Positions 26,820 through 36,885 are shown, counted from the stretch's first letter. The stretch: 64,000 nucleotides of DNA from JAVKMO01 sp031539345 (GCA_031539345.1 JAVKMO010000024.1:1-64000); one strand, 5' to 3'. Translations and numbers: made by a program. The notes: generated by a model not told the origin, from the letters alone.

Positions 26820-28229
26820 TTATGGAAATATGCCTAATACGTCATAAGCAGAAGCCACTTTTGTGATGGCAACAACATAAGCCGCAGTTCTTAAATTCGG
26901 GATTTTTTCATTGCTGCGATACACAACAAGAATCTCTTGCAATGCTGTAATCATCGTTTCTTCTAATCCAGAATTAACCAAATCAATTTCATCTGGTCCG
27001 TGTTGAATAATCGACCTTTCATAGTCGCTTACTCTTTTTCCTGACAAGGTTTCTATTTGATTAAGAATATGCGTGTTTTGATTTTCAACAAAACGTTTAT
27101 CAAGCCTTCCATAACGAACATGGCTTAAATTTTTCAACCATTCAAAATAAGAAACTGTTACACCGCCTGCATTTGCATACATATCAGGAATAACAACTAT
27201 GCCTTTTTGTTGACAAATTTCATCTGCGTCAAAAGTCAATGGGCCGTTGGCAGCTTCAATAATAATTTTGCATTTTAAGTTGTTGGCATTGTCTTTATGA
27301 ATAACATTTTCTAAAGCCGCAGGAACTAAAATATCACATTCTAATTCTAAGGCGTCAGCACTTTTGCTTAAATTTTTACTGCCTGGAAAATTTAAAATCG
27401 AACCTGTTTTTTTTCTGTGTGCAAAAACTTCTTCTTCATTCAATCCTTTATCATTGACAATAGCACCTTCCATTTCTGCAATGCCAATCACAATTGCCCC
27501 ACTTTCTCTAAAAAATTTGGCTGCAAAAAATCCTACATTTCCCATACCTTGAACAACCACTTTTTTACCGACTAAACCAAGTGGCAAGTTGAGTTTTTTC
27601 ATTTCAGCTTCTTGTCTGCAAAATTCTTGCATGGCATAAACAACGCCCCGTCCTGTAGCTTCTTTTCTGCCTCTTACACCACCAAGTGCAAGTGGTTTTC
27701 CTGTTACGCAGGCTTGCGAATCGACGTCGCCTATTTTAATTGAATCATAGGTGTCAAAAATCCAACCCATTTCTCTTTCTCCAGAACCATAATCTGGCGC
27801 CGGAACATCTATGCCAGGTCCAATAAAATTTTTCTTAATCAATTCTGATGTATAACGACGTGTAATTTTTTCTAATTCATAAGGTGTATAATCTTTAGAA
27901 TTGATTTTTATACCCCCTTTTGCTCCGCCAAAAGGAACATTAACAATGGCACATTTATAGGTCATTAAAGAGGCAAGTGCCATCACTTCATCTTGGTTCA
28001 CATCATCACTAAAACGAATGCCGCCTTTACAAGGCAATTTGTGTTGTGAGTGTTGAACGCGATAGGCTTCGATTACTTTTATATTTTCTCCTATTTTCAC
28101 AGGAAAACGCATTTGATAAACAGCATTACAAGCCTTAATTTGTTCTAATATGCCTGCGGGAATTGTAGTATAAGCCGCAGCTTTATCAAATGATTTTTGA
28201 ACATTTTCAAAGAAACTTATTTTAGACAT
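26820..28229 (-). CDS. Glu/Leu/Phe/Val dehydrogenase (glutamate dehydrogenase)
   Basis: NAD(P)-dependent amino-acid dehydrogenase of 469 aa. Substrate Lys68 is in LPCKGGIRFS, catalytic Lys104 in NVPFGGAKGGI, and Asp146 in PAPDYGSGEREMGW. The nucleotide fold starts at VVVQGMGNVGFFAAKFF. ATG 28229 was chosen over a TTG 12 codons upstream. The sequence fits glutamate dehydrogenase best, but leucine or phenylalanine enzymes share the motifs. Divergent from lon with a palindrome between them. Confidence 0.93.
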   Translation of the reverse strand: MSKISFFENVQKSFDKAAAYTTIPAGILEQIKACNAVYQMRFPVKIGENIKVIEAYRVQHSQHKLPCKGGIRFSDDVNQDEVMALASLMTYKCAIVNVPFGGAKGGIKINSKDYTPYELEKITRRYTSELIKKNFIGPGIDVPAPDYGSGEREMGWIFDTYDSIKIGDVDSQACVTGKPLALGGVRGRKEATGRGVVYAMQEFCRQEAEMKKLNLPLGLVGKKVVVQGMGNVGFFAAKFFRESGAIVIGIAEMEGAIVNDKGLNEEEVFAHRKKTGSILNFPGSKNLSKSADALELECDILVPAALENVIHKDNANNLKCKIIIEAANGPLTFDADEICQQKGIVVIPDMYANAGGVTVSYFEWLKNLSHVRYGRLDKRFVENQNTHILNQIETLSGKRVSDYERSIIQHGPDEIDLVNSGLEETMITALQEILVVYRSNEKIPNLRTAAYVVAITKVASAYDVLGIFP

Positions 28230-28285
28230 AAATAAAATGTTTAGGTAAGAAAAAAAATCTGTCAATACAACAATAATAATTGTTT

Positions 28286-28302
28286 TTGTGGTTTAACCAC
28301 AA
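28286..28302. promoter_or_regulatory. 17-bp palindrome between gdh and lon
   Basis: TTGTGGTT-T-AACCACAA is a perfect 8-bp inverted repeat around one base. It lies 57 bp before the glutamate dehydrogenase start and 135 bp before lon in a divergent region, a place for an operator. It could also be a small hairpin in a 5' leader. Confidence 0.35.
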
Positions 28303-28436
28303 TAAAAAAAGCCATTTTTGTCTAATAAAATTTTGTTTTACTGACAAAGCTGCCTAAAAGTAAGCCTTGTTTTACGTACGGCACTTTTATTGCAAGAGGA
28401 GACTAACTTTCTAACCGAATCAAACAACTTAACGAT

Positions 28437-30845
28437 ATGCTCAATTTTGATAACATGAATTTTAAACAAGACGACGAGATTGATTTTTTGCCCATTATGC
28501 CCCTTACGGAAAATATGGAGGACGATCATTTTGAAGAAAATCTAAAAGATGAAATTGGCATTTTAGCTTTAAAAAACACCGTGCTTTTTCCGGGTGTTAT
28601 TTTGCCCATTACCATTAGCCGAGATAAGAGTATTAAAACGATTCAAGATGCGTATGCAAGCGACAAAATTGTTGGCGTTGTAGCCCAAAAAGAAAGCAGC
28701 ATTGAAGAACCAACGGCACAAGATTTGATGTTGAAAGGAACGATTGCAAAAATTTTAAAAATCATCAAAATGCCTGACGGTGTTTTGACGGTGATTATGC
28801 AAGGCAAATGCAGATTTGAAATTACAACCATTTCACAAGAAACGCCTTATTTTAAAGCTCAATTTAAAGTTTTAAAAGATACGGGTAAAAACAATACAGC
28901 AACATTTAAAGCACTCATTGATTCCATTAAAGATACGGCAACAAAAATTATTCAAATTTCTCCAAACATTCCCGTTCAAGCATCTTTATTTTTAAAAAAT
29001 ATTGACAACCCCACTTTTCTCATTCATTTTATTGCTGGCAATTTAAACGGCGACATGAATGAAAAGCAAAGCCTTTTAGAAATTGATGATATTGAACAAC
29101 GGGCTTCCTTATTGTTGTCTTTGTTGAATAAGGAATTTCAGTTTGCAGAACTCAAAAACAAAGTTTCCAACAAAACAAAAATAGAGTTAGATAAACAACA
29201 AAAAGAATACTACTTAAATCAACAACTCAAAAGTATCAAAGACGAACTGGGCGGCGAAAGCAACGACAAGGAAATTAAAGAGATGCGTAAAAAAGCAGAG
29301 ACAAAAAAATGGGGCAAACACATTCAAGAAACATTTGAAAAAGGAATAGAAAAATTAGAGCGGATGCATACATCTACACCTGATTATTCTACCGTTTACA
29401 ATCACTTAGAACTTATTTTAGACCTGCCTTGGGACGAGTATAGCACAAACGAATATGACATTAAAAAAGCACGCCACGCTTTAGATAACTATCACTTTGG
29501 ATTAGAAAAAATTAAAGACAGAATTTTAGAATATTTGGCTGTATTAAAATTAAAAGGCGACATGAAAAGTCCGATTTTGTGTTTTGTTGGACCGCCGGGT
29601 ATTGGAAAAACCTCACTCGGAAAGAGCATTGCAGAAGCCATTGACAGAAAATTTATCAAAATTAGTTTAGGCGGTTTACACGATGAAGCTGAAATTAGAG
29701 GGCACAGAAAAACATACATTGGTGCAATGCCAGGAAGAATTATTCAAGCCTTGCGAAAAAGCAAAATCAGCAACCCTGTTATGCTTTTAGATGAAGTGGA
29801 CAAAGTGGGAACAGACTATAAAGGCGACGCAAGCAACGCATTATTAGAAGTGCTTGACCCTGAACAAAACGCCAATTTTTATGACAATTATTTAGAATTA
29901 GAATATGATTTAAGCAAAATTTTATTTATCACAACAGCCAATAATTTACAAACCATTCAACCAGCACTAAAAGACCGATTAGAAATTATTGACTTGAGTG
30001 GTTATGCCTTAGAAGAAAAAACAGAAATTGCTAAAAAGCATTTAATCCCTAAACAGAAAGAAGCACACGGTTTAACAAAAATCAATTTTCAAATTCCCGA
30101 AACAACCATCAAAACAATTATTGAAAAATACACGCGTGAAAGTGGCGTACGAGAATTGGACCGACACATTTCTGCCATTATGCGAAACATCGCCCTCAAC
30201 TATGTGTCAAAAAACGAAGTAGCAAAAAAAATCGACCTCGACATTTTACAAAAAATTTTAGGCAAAGAGCGTTATGCCACCGATGTTTATCAAAAAATAA
30301 TTGTTCCAGGATTGGCAATAGGATTGGCGTGGACGCCTTTTGGTGGAGATATTTTATTTATAGAATCCACTTTATGTGAAGGAAAAGGCGACCTTAAATT
30401 AACCGGAAATTTGGGCAACGTAATGAAAGAAAGTGCATCTACGGCTTATACATTTTTAAAAGCCAATTACAAAAAATACAAAATTGACCCCAAGATTTTT
30501 AACGAACAACACGTTCATATTCACGTTCCTGAAGGTGCAACACCAAAAGATGGCCCAAGTGCAGGTATCACAATTTTAACGTGCTTAACGTCTTTGTTTG
30601 CGAATAAAAAAATTAAACCTTACCTCGCCATGACTGGAGAAATTACGTTGCGAGGACAAGTGTTGCCTGTCGGCGGTATTAAAGAAAAAATATTGGCAGC
30701 AAAACGTTCGGGTATCAAAGAAATTATTTTATGCAAAGACAACGAAAAAGACGTTTTAGATATTGAAACGAGCTTTATCAAGGGCATGAAATTTCATTTT
30801 GTAGAAAAAATGGATGAGGTAATTCATATTGCGTTGGGCTTGTAG
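28437..30845 (+). CDS. lon: ATP-dependent protease Lon
   Basis: Cytoplasmic AAA+ protease for damaged proteins and regulators, 802 aa. The order is an N-terminal substrate-binding LON domain (about 40-240), coiled helices, the AAA+ module with Walker A GPPGIGKT (385-392) and Walker B VMLLDEVDK, and a protease domain with the Ser708-Lys751 dyad (KDGPSAGITI and GGIKEKILAAKRSG). Length and motifs match the LonA type. Start may be the ATG at 28437 or the one at 28455. Single-gene transcript. Confidence 0.97.
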   Translation: MLNFDNMNFKQDDEIDFLPIMPLTENMEDDHFEENLKDEIGILALKNTVLFPGVILPITISRDKSIKTIQDAYASDKIVGVVAQKESSIEEPTAQDLMLKGTIAKILKIIKMPDGVLTVIMQGKCRFEITTISQETPYFKAQFKVLKDTGKNNTATFKALIDSIKDTATKIIQISPNIPVQASLFLKNIDNPTFLIHFIAGNLNGDMNEKQSLLEIDDIEQRASLLLSLLNKEFQFAELKNKVSNKTKIELDKQQKEYYLNQQLKSIKDELGGESNDKEIKEMRKKAETKKWGKHIQETFEKGIEKLERMHTSTPDYSTVYNHLELILDLPWDEYSTNEYDIKKARHALDNYHFGLEKIKDRILEYLAVLKLKGDMKSPILCFVGPPGIGKTSLGKSIAEAIDRKFIKISLGGLHDEAEIRGHRKTYIGAMPGRIIQALRKSKISNPVMLLDEVDKVGTDYKGDASNALLEVLDPEQNANFYDNYLELEYDLSKILFITTANNLQTIQPALKDRLEIIDLSGYALEEKTEIAKKHLIPKQKEAHGLTKINFQIPETTIKTIIEKYTRESGVRELDRHISAIMRNIALNYVSKNEVAKKIDLDILQKILGKERYATDVYQKIIVPGLAIGLAWTPFGGDILFIESTLCEGKGDLKLTGNLGNVMKESASTAYTFLKANYKKYKIDPKIFNEQHVHIHVPEGATPKDGPSAGITILTCLTSLFANKKIKPYLAMTGEITLRGQVLPVGGIKEKILAAKRSGIKEIILCKDNEKDVLDIETSFIKGMKFHFVEKMDEVIHIALGL

Positions 30846-31020
30846 AATGAAATTTTTTCTATTGTTTCTAAAGGGTTTTGCAACATTTTTTGCATTCCAA
30901 TTTATTTTACAAAAACAATAAGAATATTTTTATATTTACTTTATTGTTTATTTTTTAAGCAACAAACAACAATAAGGCTTTTGTATTTATTTATGCAATC
31001 ACTTTCAATCAACTTTTCAA

Positions 31021-31311
31021 ATGAATAGCACAAATTTAAAATTGTATAATTTCGTTCAAGCCGAATTTAAATTGTCGGAAACAAAAGCAAAAGAATTTAT
31101 CACCATTCTGAACGACAGTATCGCAGAGAATATCAAAACCAACTCTATAGAATATAGAAGTCTCCTTAAAGATGACTTTCGTAGCATAGACCTCAAGTTT
31201 CATCAAATGGATCTTAAAATAGAACAATTTAAACTCGATTTAATCAAGTGGATGATTGGTGTTTTTATTCCTTTAATGCTTGCTGTAATGGGGCTTTATC
31301 TCAAACATTAG
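31021..31311 (+). CDS. small coiled-coil protein with C-terminal membrane anchor
   Basis: A 96-residue protein. Residues about 15-75 are helical and charged with heptad-like spacing (SIDLKFHQMDLKIEQFKLDL), and residues about 76-94 form one hydrophobic helix (WMIGVFIPLMLAVMGLYL). This layout resembles DUF1640/CCDC90-like or Bdr-like proteins. It lies 135 bp upstream of the Fic gene, same strand. A protein of the same design is encoded at 36886-37254. Function unknown; oligomerisation at the inner membrane is an inference. Confidence 0.7.
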   Translation: MNSTNLKLYNFVQAEFKLSETKAKEFITILNDSIAENIKTNSIEYRSLLKDDFRSIDLKFHQMDLKIEQFKLDLIKWMIGVFIPLMLAVMGLYLKH

Positions 31312-31446
31312 TAAGGTGTACGAATCGAAATAGGCGAACAAAACATCTATGGTCATTATCTTTCTACTGCCGTCAAGCTTCTTGTATTAAAACAATATTT
31401 GTTGATTGACAAGATAAATAGATTTGTTCCTTAATCGTAAATAAGC

Positions 31447-31980
31447 ATGAATAGTTTGGACAAAAAAAGTTTAGAACAGGCTTTCACCCTATTTCAAAGT
31501 GGCGATATTGACGCTATTGAAATTGACACAACAAAGGGGTTATTACAAATACACGCGTATTTATTTAAGGGGTTGTACGACTTTGCAGACCAGATAAGAA
31601 CAAAGAACATTTCAAAAGGGAGCTTTAGATTTGCGAATGCATTGTACTTAAAAGAGGTTTTAGCAAAAGTCGAAGAAATGCCCTCTTCTACCTTCGATGA
31701 AATTATTGCTAAATATGTAGAAATGAATATTGCACACCCTTTTATGGAAGGAAACGGCAGAACGATGCGAATATGGTTAGATCAGCTACTTAAAGCCAAA
31801 ATCAATAAAATTGTTGATTGGCAACTTGTCGATAAAACGCTTTATCTGCAAGCAATGGAACGCAGCCCAGTAAACGACTTAGAATTGCGAACATTGTTAC
31901 ATCCTTGTTTGACTGAAGACATTCATAATACCCCCCTACTTTTAAACGGCATTGAGCAGTCTTATTATTATGAAGAATAG
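31447..31980 (+). CDS. Fic-family AMP transferase, class III (NmFic-like)
   Basis: A 177-residue Fic protein that transfers AMP from ATP to a target hydroxyl. The Fic motif is HPFMEGNGRTMR: catalytic His97, Glu101, Asn103, Arg105 and Arg108. Sequence along the whole length is strikingly close, as I recall it, to the Neisseria meningitidis Fic protein (ISKGSFRFANALYLKE, IIAKYVEMNIAHPF, LYLQAMERSPVNDLELR). The inhibitory C-terminal motif (S/T)xxxE is present as SYYYE with Ser172 and Glu176; the protein ends one residue later, without the usual following Gly. NmFic modifies DNA gyrase; the target here is inferred. No antitoxin gene is needed in class III. Horizontal acquisition is likely. Confidence 0.93.
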   Translation: MNSLDKKSLEQAFTLFQSGDIDAIEIDTTKGLLQIHAYLFKGLYDFADQIRTKNISKGSFRFANALYLKEVLAKVEEMPSSTFDEIIAKYVEMNIAHPFMEGNGRTMRIWLDQLLKAKINKIVDWQLVDKTLYLQAMERSPVNDLELRTLLHPCLTEDIHNTPLLLNGIEQSYYYEE

Positions 31981-32002
31981 GCAAACATTATGCATTTTTC
32001 TC

Positions 32003-32043
32003 CAATAAAAAAACCCGCAGTGCTTTTAAAAACACCACGGGTT
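32003..32043 (-). terminator. intrinsic terminator after susD
   Basis: AACCCG (32012-32017) pairs with CGGGTT (32038-32043), with an inner GTG/CAC pair and a TTTTAAAA core. On the minus strand it is followed by seven T. It begins a few bases after the SusD stop codon, so it ends the SusCD transcript. Confidence 0.75.
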
Positions 32044-32048
32044 CAACA

Positions 32049-33659
32049 CTATGAAAAACCTATCTTGTAGTAACCTGGGTTTTGGGTTAAATTAGGGTTA
32101 GCTGCTAATTGTTGTTCAGAGAAAGGAAATATCAACCTTTTTTCATCAGAAACGGCTGGTTTTAATTGTTTTGCTGATAAGAATTTTCCCCATCTTAATA
32201 AGTCCATTCTTCTAAAACCTTCCCAATATAATTCTCTGCCTCTTTCATCTAATAAGTTATCTAAAGTAACAGCCCAACCTGTAGCTAAGCCTGAACGAAC
32301 TCTTACAGCATCTACTAATGCTTGTGGAGTAGCTCCTGCTGTGGCTGTTATGGGCGTTGTTCCGCCACGTAAGTTGGCTTCTGCAAGCATTAAAAGAACG
32401 TCTGCATAACGATAAATAACATAATCATTAGCTGGTTTATTTTCTTTAGCTGCTGGATCTGGAACATATTTTAATACACGAATACCTGTTACTTCTAAAT
32501 TATTTCCAGTTTCAACCAATTTTACTTCTCTTGTATAACTCAATGGATTATTTCCTCTATCGAGCTTCATTACGCCGTCTTTATCTTTTTGATCTCCTAC
32601 TAAAAAGCCCATTCTTGTTCCTGTTTTTTCTGTCATTGGCAAATAAGGAGCTCCTCTTCTTTTATCTGCACCAGTGGCATCAAATTTGTCATAAAAATCA
32701 GACAGTGTTGTAAACCCATTCCAACCACCTAATTTAGAACCTTTATCATCTGCACCAAAAAATTGATTATAGTGTACTGTGCAATACCAACGAGTTAAGA
32801 TTTGATTTTGTCCGCCAATGCCAACTTCATTTTTAATCGTAAAAATGTTTTCAGTTGATAGTACATCATTTGTTGGAGCAAAATTGTCAAAATAATTAGA
32901 CGTTAAAGTATAACCAGTAATCGCATTACCATATTCAATCACTTTATTCATATCTGCTGGTGTATAAGTAGGCGATTTTCTATTTGCAATTACGCCTTTC
33001 ATCAAATAGCATTTCATGAGCAAAGCACGAGTAGCATTTTTATTGGGTTTAATTGCTGTTGCTACCGTTCCGTTTTCTGACAAATCTGCCAACGCTGTTT
33101 CAGCTTCTTTAATAATCCAATCCATCGCTTCTGTTCCTTTGTACACCTTAGGGTTTGCGAGCGGGTCTCCTCCTGCGGCTCTGACAGGCACAACATTCCA
33201 CCCTTCTACAAGATAAAAAGAGGCAAATGCACGCAACATTCTTGCTTGTGCCTTTTGTTCTGTTGTTGCATTAGAAGCACCCATGATTTCTGTTGTTTGA
33301 TAAACAAGTTGACCAAGGTTTGAGAACGTTTGCGTAATATAAGCATGGTCTAATCTCCATGTATGTGCGTGCAATTCTCTAAACACGCCATTGTCGTCCC
33401 AGTCGCCACCGCGCGTTGGTCCTACCAATTCATCAGAGGTGTGTTCTTGCAAACCCCAAGCTTGTCTTTCATGTTCAAAAGTACCCATCAATGCGGCTTC
33501 AGAATAAATTTTTTCTAATAACGCCTTTGGGTCAACAGATGAAGAACCGGCAGATCCAGAGATAGCGGTCGTATCATTTAACTTTTCATCTAATTTTGTA
33601 CAAGCTACAAAAGAGCTTGCTACAACAGAAAAAAAGAGAATTTTTTTTATTATTTTCAT
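32049..33659 (-). CDS. SusD/RagB-family nutrient-uptake lipoprotein
   Basis: Surface lipoprotein that binds substrate on top of a SusC-type porin, 536 aa. Signal peptide with lipobox ending at Cys20 (SFVAC-TKLDEK). The helical TPR-like N-terminal half (ARMLRAFASFYLVEGW) and the C-terminal part with DERGRELYWEGFRRMDLLRW are signatures of the family; the tail NPNLTQNPGY is also typical. It follows SusC by 50 bp and ends at a terminator. No glycoside hydrolase or regulator is next to the pair, so the substrate cannot be guessed. Confidence 0.95.
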   Translation of the reverse strand: MKIIKKILFFSVVASSFVACTKLDEKLNDTTAISGSAGSSSVDPKALLEKIYSEAALMGTFEHERQAWGLQEHTSDELVGPTRGGDWDDNGVFRELHAHTWRLDHAYITQTFSNLGQLVYQTTEIMGASNATTEQKAQARMLRAFASFYLVEGWNVVPVRAAGGDPLANPKVYKGTEAMDWIIKEAETALADLSENGTVATAIKPNKNATRALLMKCYLMKGVIANRKSPTYTPADMNKVIEYGNAITGYTLTSNYFDNFAPTNDVLSTENIFTIKNEVGIGGQNQILTRWYCTVHYNQFFGADDKGSKLGGWNGFTTLSDFYDKFDATGADKRRGAPYLPMTEKTGTRMGFLVGDQKDKDGVMKLDRGNNPLSYTREVKLVETGNNLEVTGIRVLKYVPDPAAKENKPANDYVIYRYADVLLMLAEANLRGGTTPITATAGATPQALVDAVRVRSGLATGWAVTLDNLLDERGRELYWEGFRRMDLLRWGKFLSAKQLKPAVSDEKRLIFPFSEQQLAANPNLTQNPGYYKIGFS

Positions 33660-33709
33660 ATAGAGTAAGTTTTTAATAAGAGTAAAAAAACATAAATATT
33701 ATTCAGTAA

Positions 33710-36577
33710 TTACAATGATAATTTCAAACCAAAAATAAAGGTTCTTGCTTGAGGATAACCAACATAATCGATGCCTAAAGAAGGAACGCCATCTCTAGAT
33801 GCATTACTATTTACTTCTGGGTCATATCCTGTATAGCTTGTAAACGTATATAAATTTTGAGCCGTTACATACAAATTGAAATTACGAACAAGACCTACTT
33901 TTCCAAAGTCATAACCAAGTGTAAGGTTATTGATTCTTAAATAAGATGCACTTTCAATGTAACGTGCAGAAGGAGTAATTCTGTTGGCAACATTTTCTGT
34001 AGATGAACCAATTGAAGTTTTTACGTTTCTTCCAGAAACTAAGTTAGCAACTGATATTACACTCATGTCAGTATTATTAAATACAGACTGTCCAAACGCT
34101 CCGTTTAAAGTCATATTTAATGTAAACCCCATATAGGTTGCTATTGTGTTTATGCCAAGTAATGAAGTTGGATTTGGATTGCCTAAATAATCAAATTTAG
34201 CACCATCTTGCGGATAAACGCTTTGTCCATTTACAATGCCTTCATAAGGTCTTGTGTACATCACATTTAAAGGTTGGTCATTTGCGATTAACTCAGCAAA
34301 AGCATTTGTAGAGCCTTGTCCATATAAATTACCTGTAATAATACTTGCTGGTAACCCTGTTACTGAATTTTTGATATAAGAATAATTGATTCCCATATCT
34401 AAAGCAAAGTCTTTAGCTGTTTTTGCTTGAACCAATGAGGCTTGAATTAAAAACTCTACGCCTGTATTATTGATACTTCCGTCTAAGTTTTTCCATATTC
34501 TAGTTCCAGGACCAGGATCTGCAGCGTTTGCAGCATACAATAAATTGTTTGTTGTTTTTTTAAAGAATTCTACAGTACCGGTAATTCTGTTTTTCAACAA
34601 ACCATATTCTAATGCTAAATTAACTTGAATATCTTGTTGCCATTGTAAGTTTGGATTTGCTAATTGGCTTTGTCCAGAAGCCCCATTAGAGTTGTAAGCG
34701 ATTCTGCTTACAGCAGAGCCTGCAGGAAATTCTTGGTTACCTGTAATTCCCCATCCGCCTCTTAATTTTAAAGCACTCAATGTGGTATTGTCTTTTAAGA
34801 AATCTTCATTGTGTATGTTCCATGCTAAACCAACAGAAGGGAAAAAACCGTATTTGCTATTTGTTCCAAATTTACTTGAACCATCTGCTCTTAAAGTTGC
34901 AGTGGCTAAATATTTGTCTTGATAGTTTGCGTTTACTCTTCCAAAAAAAGATTGAATTTCTTCCGTGGGATTAAAGAAACTATTGACAAGTCTTGTTGTA
35001 GCTGTTGAATATTGTAAGATGTTAGTATAATCTTGTGCTACAGAACCAAAGCCTCTGCCAACAGCAGAAGATCCTTTCAATTCTTTTACATAATATTCAT
35101 ACCCAACAACTGCGTTAATAGATAAATCTTTGTTAATTTCTTTTACATAATTTAAGGTTGTTGTGTATTGTTGTACTACCAAATTATTAGTAGAAATACC
35201 TGCCCAACCAGAACCTCTTGTTGTTTGTTTGTTTACCCAATCTCTTATAGATGCTTTTCTTTCACCTACACTTGAATTAAGACTATATTGAAATTTTGCC
35301 ACCAAGCCGTCTGCAATTTCATACGAAGGTGCGATGCTTGCTAAAATTGTATTCATTTTTACTTTATCACTAAATCCTTCTATCAGTTCTAATGGGTTAA
35401 TCAAACCATCGCCACCATAACTTTGTGCCCCTTGCAACCCGCCTAATCGAACTGCATTAATCATTCCATTCGCTTGTCTTAACGGTACTGTAGGATTCCA
35501 TTGCAAAGCGGTTACCAATAAATCTCCTGTAGCATCTGCATTATTGCTAATGGCAGGTAAACTTTCATTTGTTTGAGATAATGTTGCATTCACATCTAAT
35601 TTTAATTTATTGTTTTGTAACAATTTAAAAGAAGAGGCAAGGTTAGCGACCACTTTTTGAAATCCAGAATTTCTAACAACACCTTCTTGATCTTGATACA
35701 TACCAGAAAACCTAAATTTAGCTTTGTCAGAACCGCCAGTTGCAGAGAGGTTGTAATTTTGTGTTAATGCTGTTCTAAAAATAGCCTCTTGTGCATCTAC
35801 TGAAGAACCTCCGTTGATCACACTCAAGCCTCTACTTTTTTGAGCCGCCATGTATCCTGCGGCATCCATTACGTCAATTTTTTTAGCAACAGTTGCTATA
35901 CCCAAAGAAGACCCTACTTCTAAACGAGTTTCTCCGGCTTTTGCAGCTTTAGTTGTAATTACAATAACTCCATTAGCACCTCTTGAACCATAAATGGCTG
36001 TTGCAGAAGCGTCTTTTAATACTTCCATAGAAGCGATGTCGGCAGTATTGATAAAGTTGAGCGGATTAGAAGACGGAAACACAGAGCCTGACTCTCCATT
36101 TAAAGGCAAGTCTAAATCTGGTCTTGCTGTTGTTCCATCCAAAATAATTCCATCGACAACAAATAAGGGATTGTTCCCTTGACGAATAGAAGAGTTACCC
36201 CTGATTTTGATGGTATTTGCACCACCCGGCTGACCGCTATTAGCAGCGATTTGCACACCAGCCACTTTACCTTGAATCAATTGGTCTGGAGAAGCAATTA
36301 CGCCAAGGTTAAACTCTTTTGCTCCCACAGAAGCAACGGCACCTGTAACGTCTTTTTTTCTTACAGTTCCATAACCAACAACTACCACTTCGTCTAATTT
36401 GTCTTTTGACGCTTGGTCTGTTTGTGCAGCAGCTTGAGCACTTGTTGGCACAGCCACATTTTCAAAAGATTTGGGAATTGGGCTGTCTTGTGCATTTGCA
36501 TTTAAAGCAAATGCCGTACCTAAAATGCTTAGCCCTAAGCTTTTTAGTCGCATGTTTAGCGTTTGTGAGAATCTCAT
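33710..36577 (-). CDS. SusC/RagA-family TonB-linked outer-membrane transporter
   Basis: TonB-dependent importer of 955 aa. Signal peptide residues 1-30 (NANAQ), then a short Ala/Gln-rich linker and the TonB-box region DEVVVVGYGTVRKKDVTGAV (62-81), plug domain (GVIVITTKAAKAGETRLEVG) and a large barrel ending in FIFGLKLSL. The carboxypeptidase-D-like domain of about 80 residues that usually precedes the TonB box in SusC proteins is missing; only about 30 residues are there. Transcribed with susD. Substrate unknown. Confidence 0.95.
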   Translation of the reverse strand: MRFSQTLNMRLKSLGLSILGTAFALNANAQDSPIPKSFENVAVPTSAQAAAQTDQASKDKLDEVVVVGYGTVRKKDVTGAVASVGAKEFNLGVIASPDQLIQGKVAGVQIAANSGQPGGANTIKIRGNSSIRQGNNPLFVVDGIILDGTTARPDLDLPLNGESGSVFPSSNPLNFINTADIASMEVLKDASATAIYGSRGANGVIVITTKAAKAGETRLEVGSSLGIATVAKKIDVMDAAGYMAAQKSRGLSVINGGSSVDAQEAIFRTALTQNYNLSATGGSDKAKFRFSGMYQDQEGVVRNSGFQKVVANLASSFKLLQNNKLKLDVNATLSQTNESLPAISNNADATGDLLVTALQWNPTVPLRQANGMINAVRLGGLQGAQSYGGDGLINPLELIEGFSDKVKMNTILASIAPSYEIADGLVAKFQYSLNSSVGERKASIRDWVNKQTTRGSGWAGISTNNLVVQQYTTTLNYVKEINKDLSINAVVGYEYYVKELKGSSAVGRGFGSVAQDYTNILQYSTATTRLVNSFFNPTEEIQSFFGRVNANYQDKYLATATLRADGSSKFGTNSKYGFFPSVGLAWNIHNEDFLKDNTTLSALKLRGGWGITGNQEFPAGSAVSRIAYNSNGASGQSQLANPNLQWQQDIQVNLALEYGLLKNRITGTVEFFKKTTNNLLYAANAADPGPGTRIWKNLDGSINNTGVEFLIQASLVQAKTAKDFALDMGINYSYIKNSVTGLPASIITGNLYGQGSTNAFAELIANDQPLNVMYTRPYEGIVNGQSVYPQDGAKFDYLGNPNPTSLLGINTIATYMGFTLNMTLNGAFGQSVFNNTDMSVISVANLVSGRNVKTSIGSSTENVANRITPSARYIESASYLRINNLTLGYDFGKVGLVRNFNLYVTAQNLYTFTSYTGYDPEVNSNASRDGVPSLGIDYVGYPQARTFIFGLKLSL

Positions 36578-36885
36578 AAAAAAGGGTTTAAATTAAATAA
36601 AAAAAGGTTTAACAAAAAGTTAATAAGATGAAAGTAGAACTATTTTTGACTTAACAAAAAAAACTTTTGGTGTTTTTATAGTGCCGAGATATTTGATGAA
36701 ATTTTTAAAATTGTTTAGATGCAAAAACTATTTGTATTTTGATACATCAGTTTTTGGAGCTGTTTAAGACAAAGAATGTGCGGGGAGACAAGGGAACTTT
36801 TTCAGACGGTAGGGGCAGAAAAAATATTTTATTCACTTGGTTTTTCTTTTACATTCGTTTAAGAATTATTTAACCCATAATAATT
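36578..36885. other. intergenic region between SusC and a coiled-coil gene
   Basis: About 308 bp, divergent. It should contain the susCD promoter: on the minus strand a TTTG-like -33 and a TACTTTC box lie about 60-90 bp before the SusC start, only a loose match to TTTG/TAnnTTTG. No sigma/anti-sigma genes are here. I see no hairpin of note. Confidence 0.3.

Noticed and set aside
31021..31311. Antitoxin for the Fic gene
   Set aside because: Class III Fic proteins carry their inhibitory motif in their own C-terminus, and this protein lacks the FicA-type (S/T)xxxE(G/N) motif; it is a coiled-coil/TM protein.
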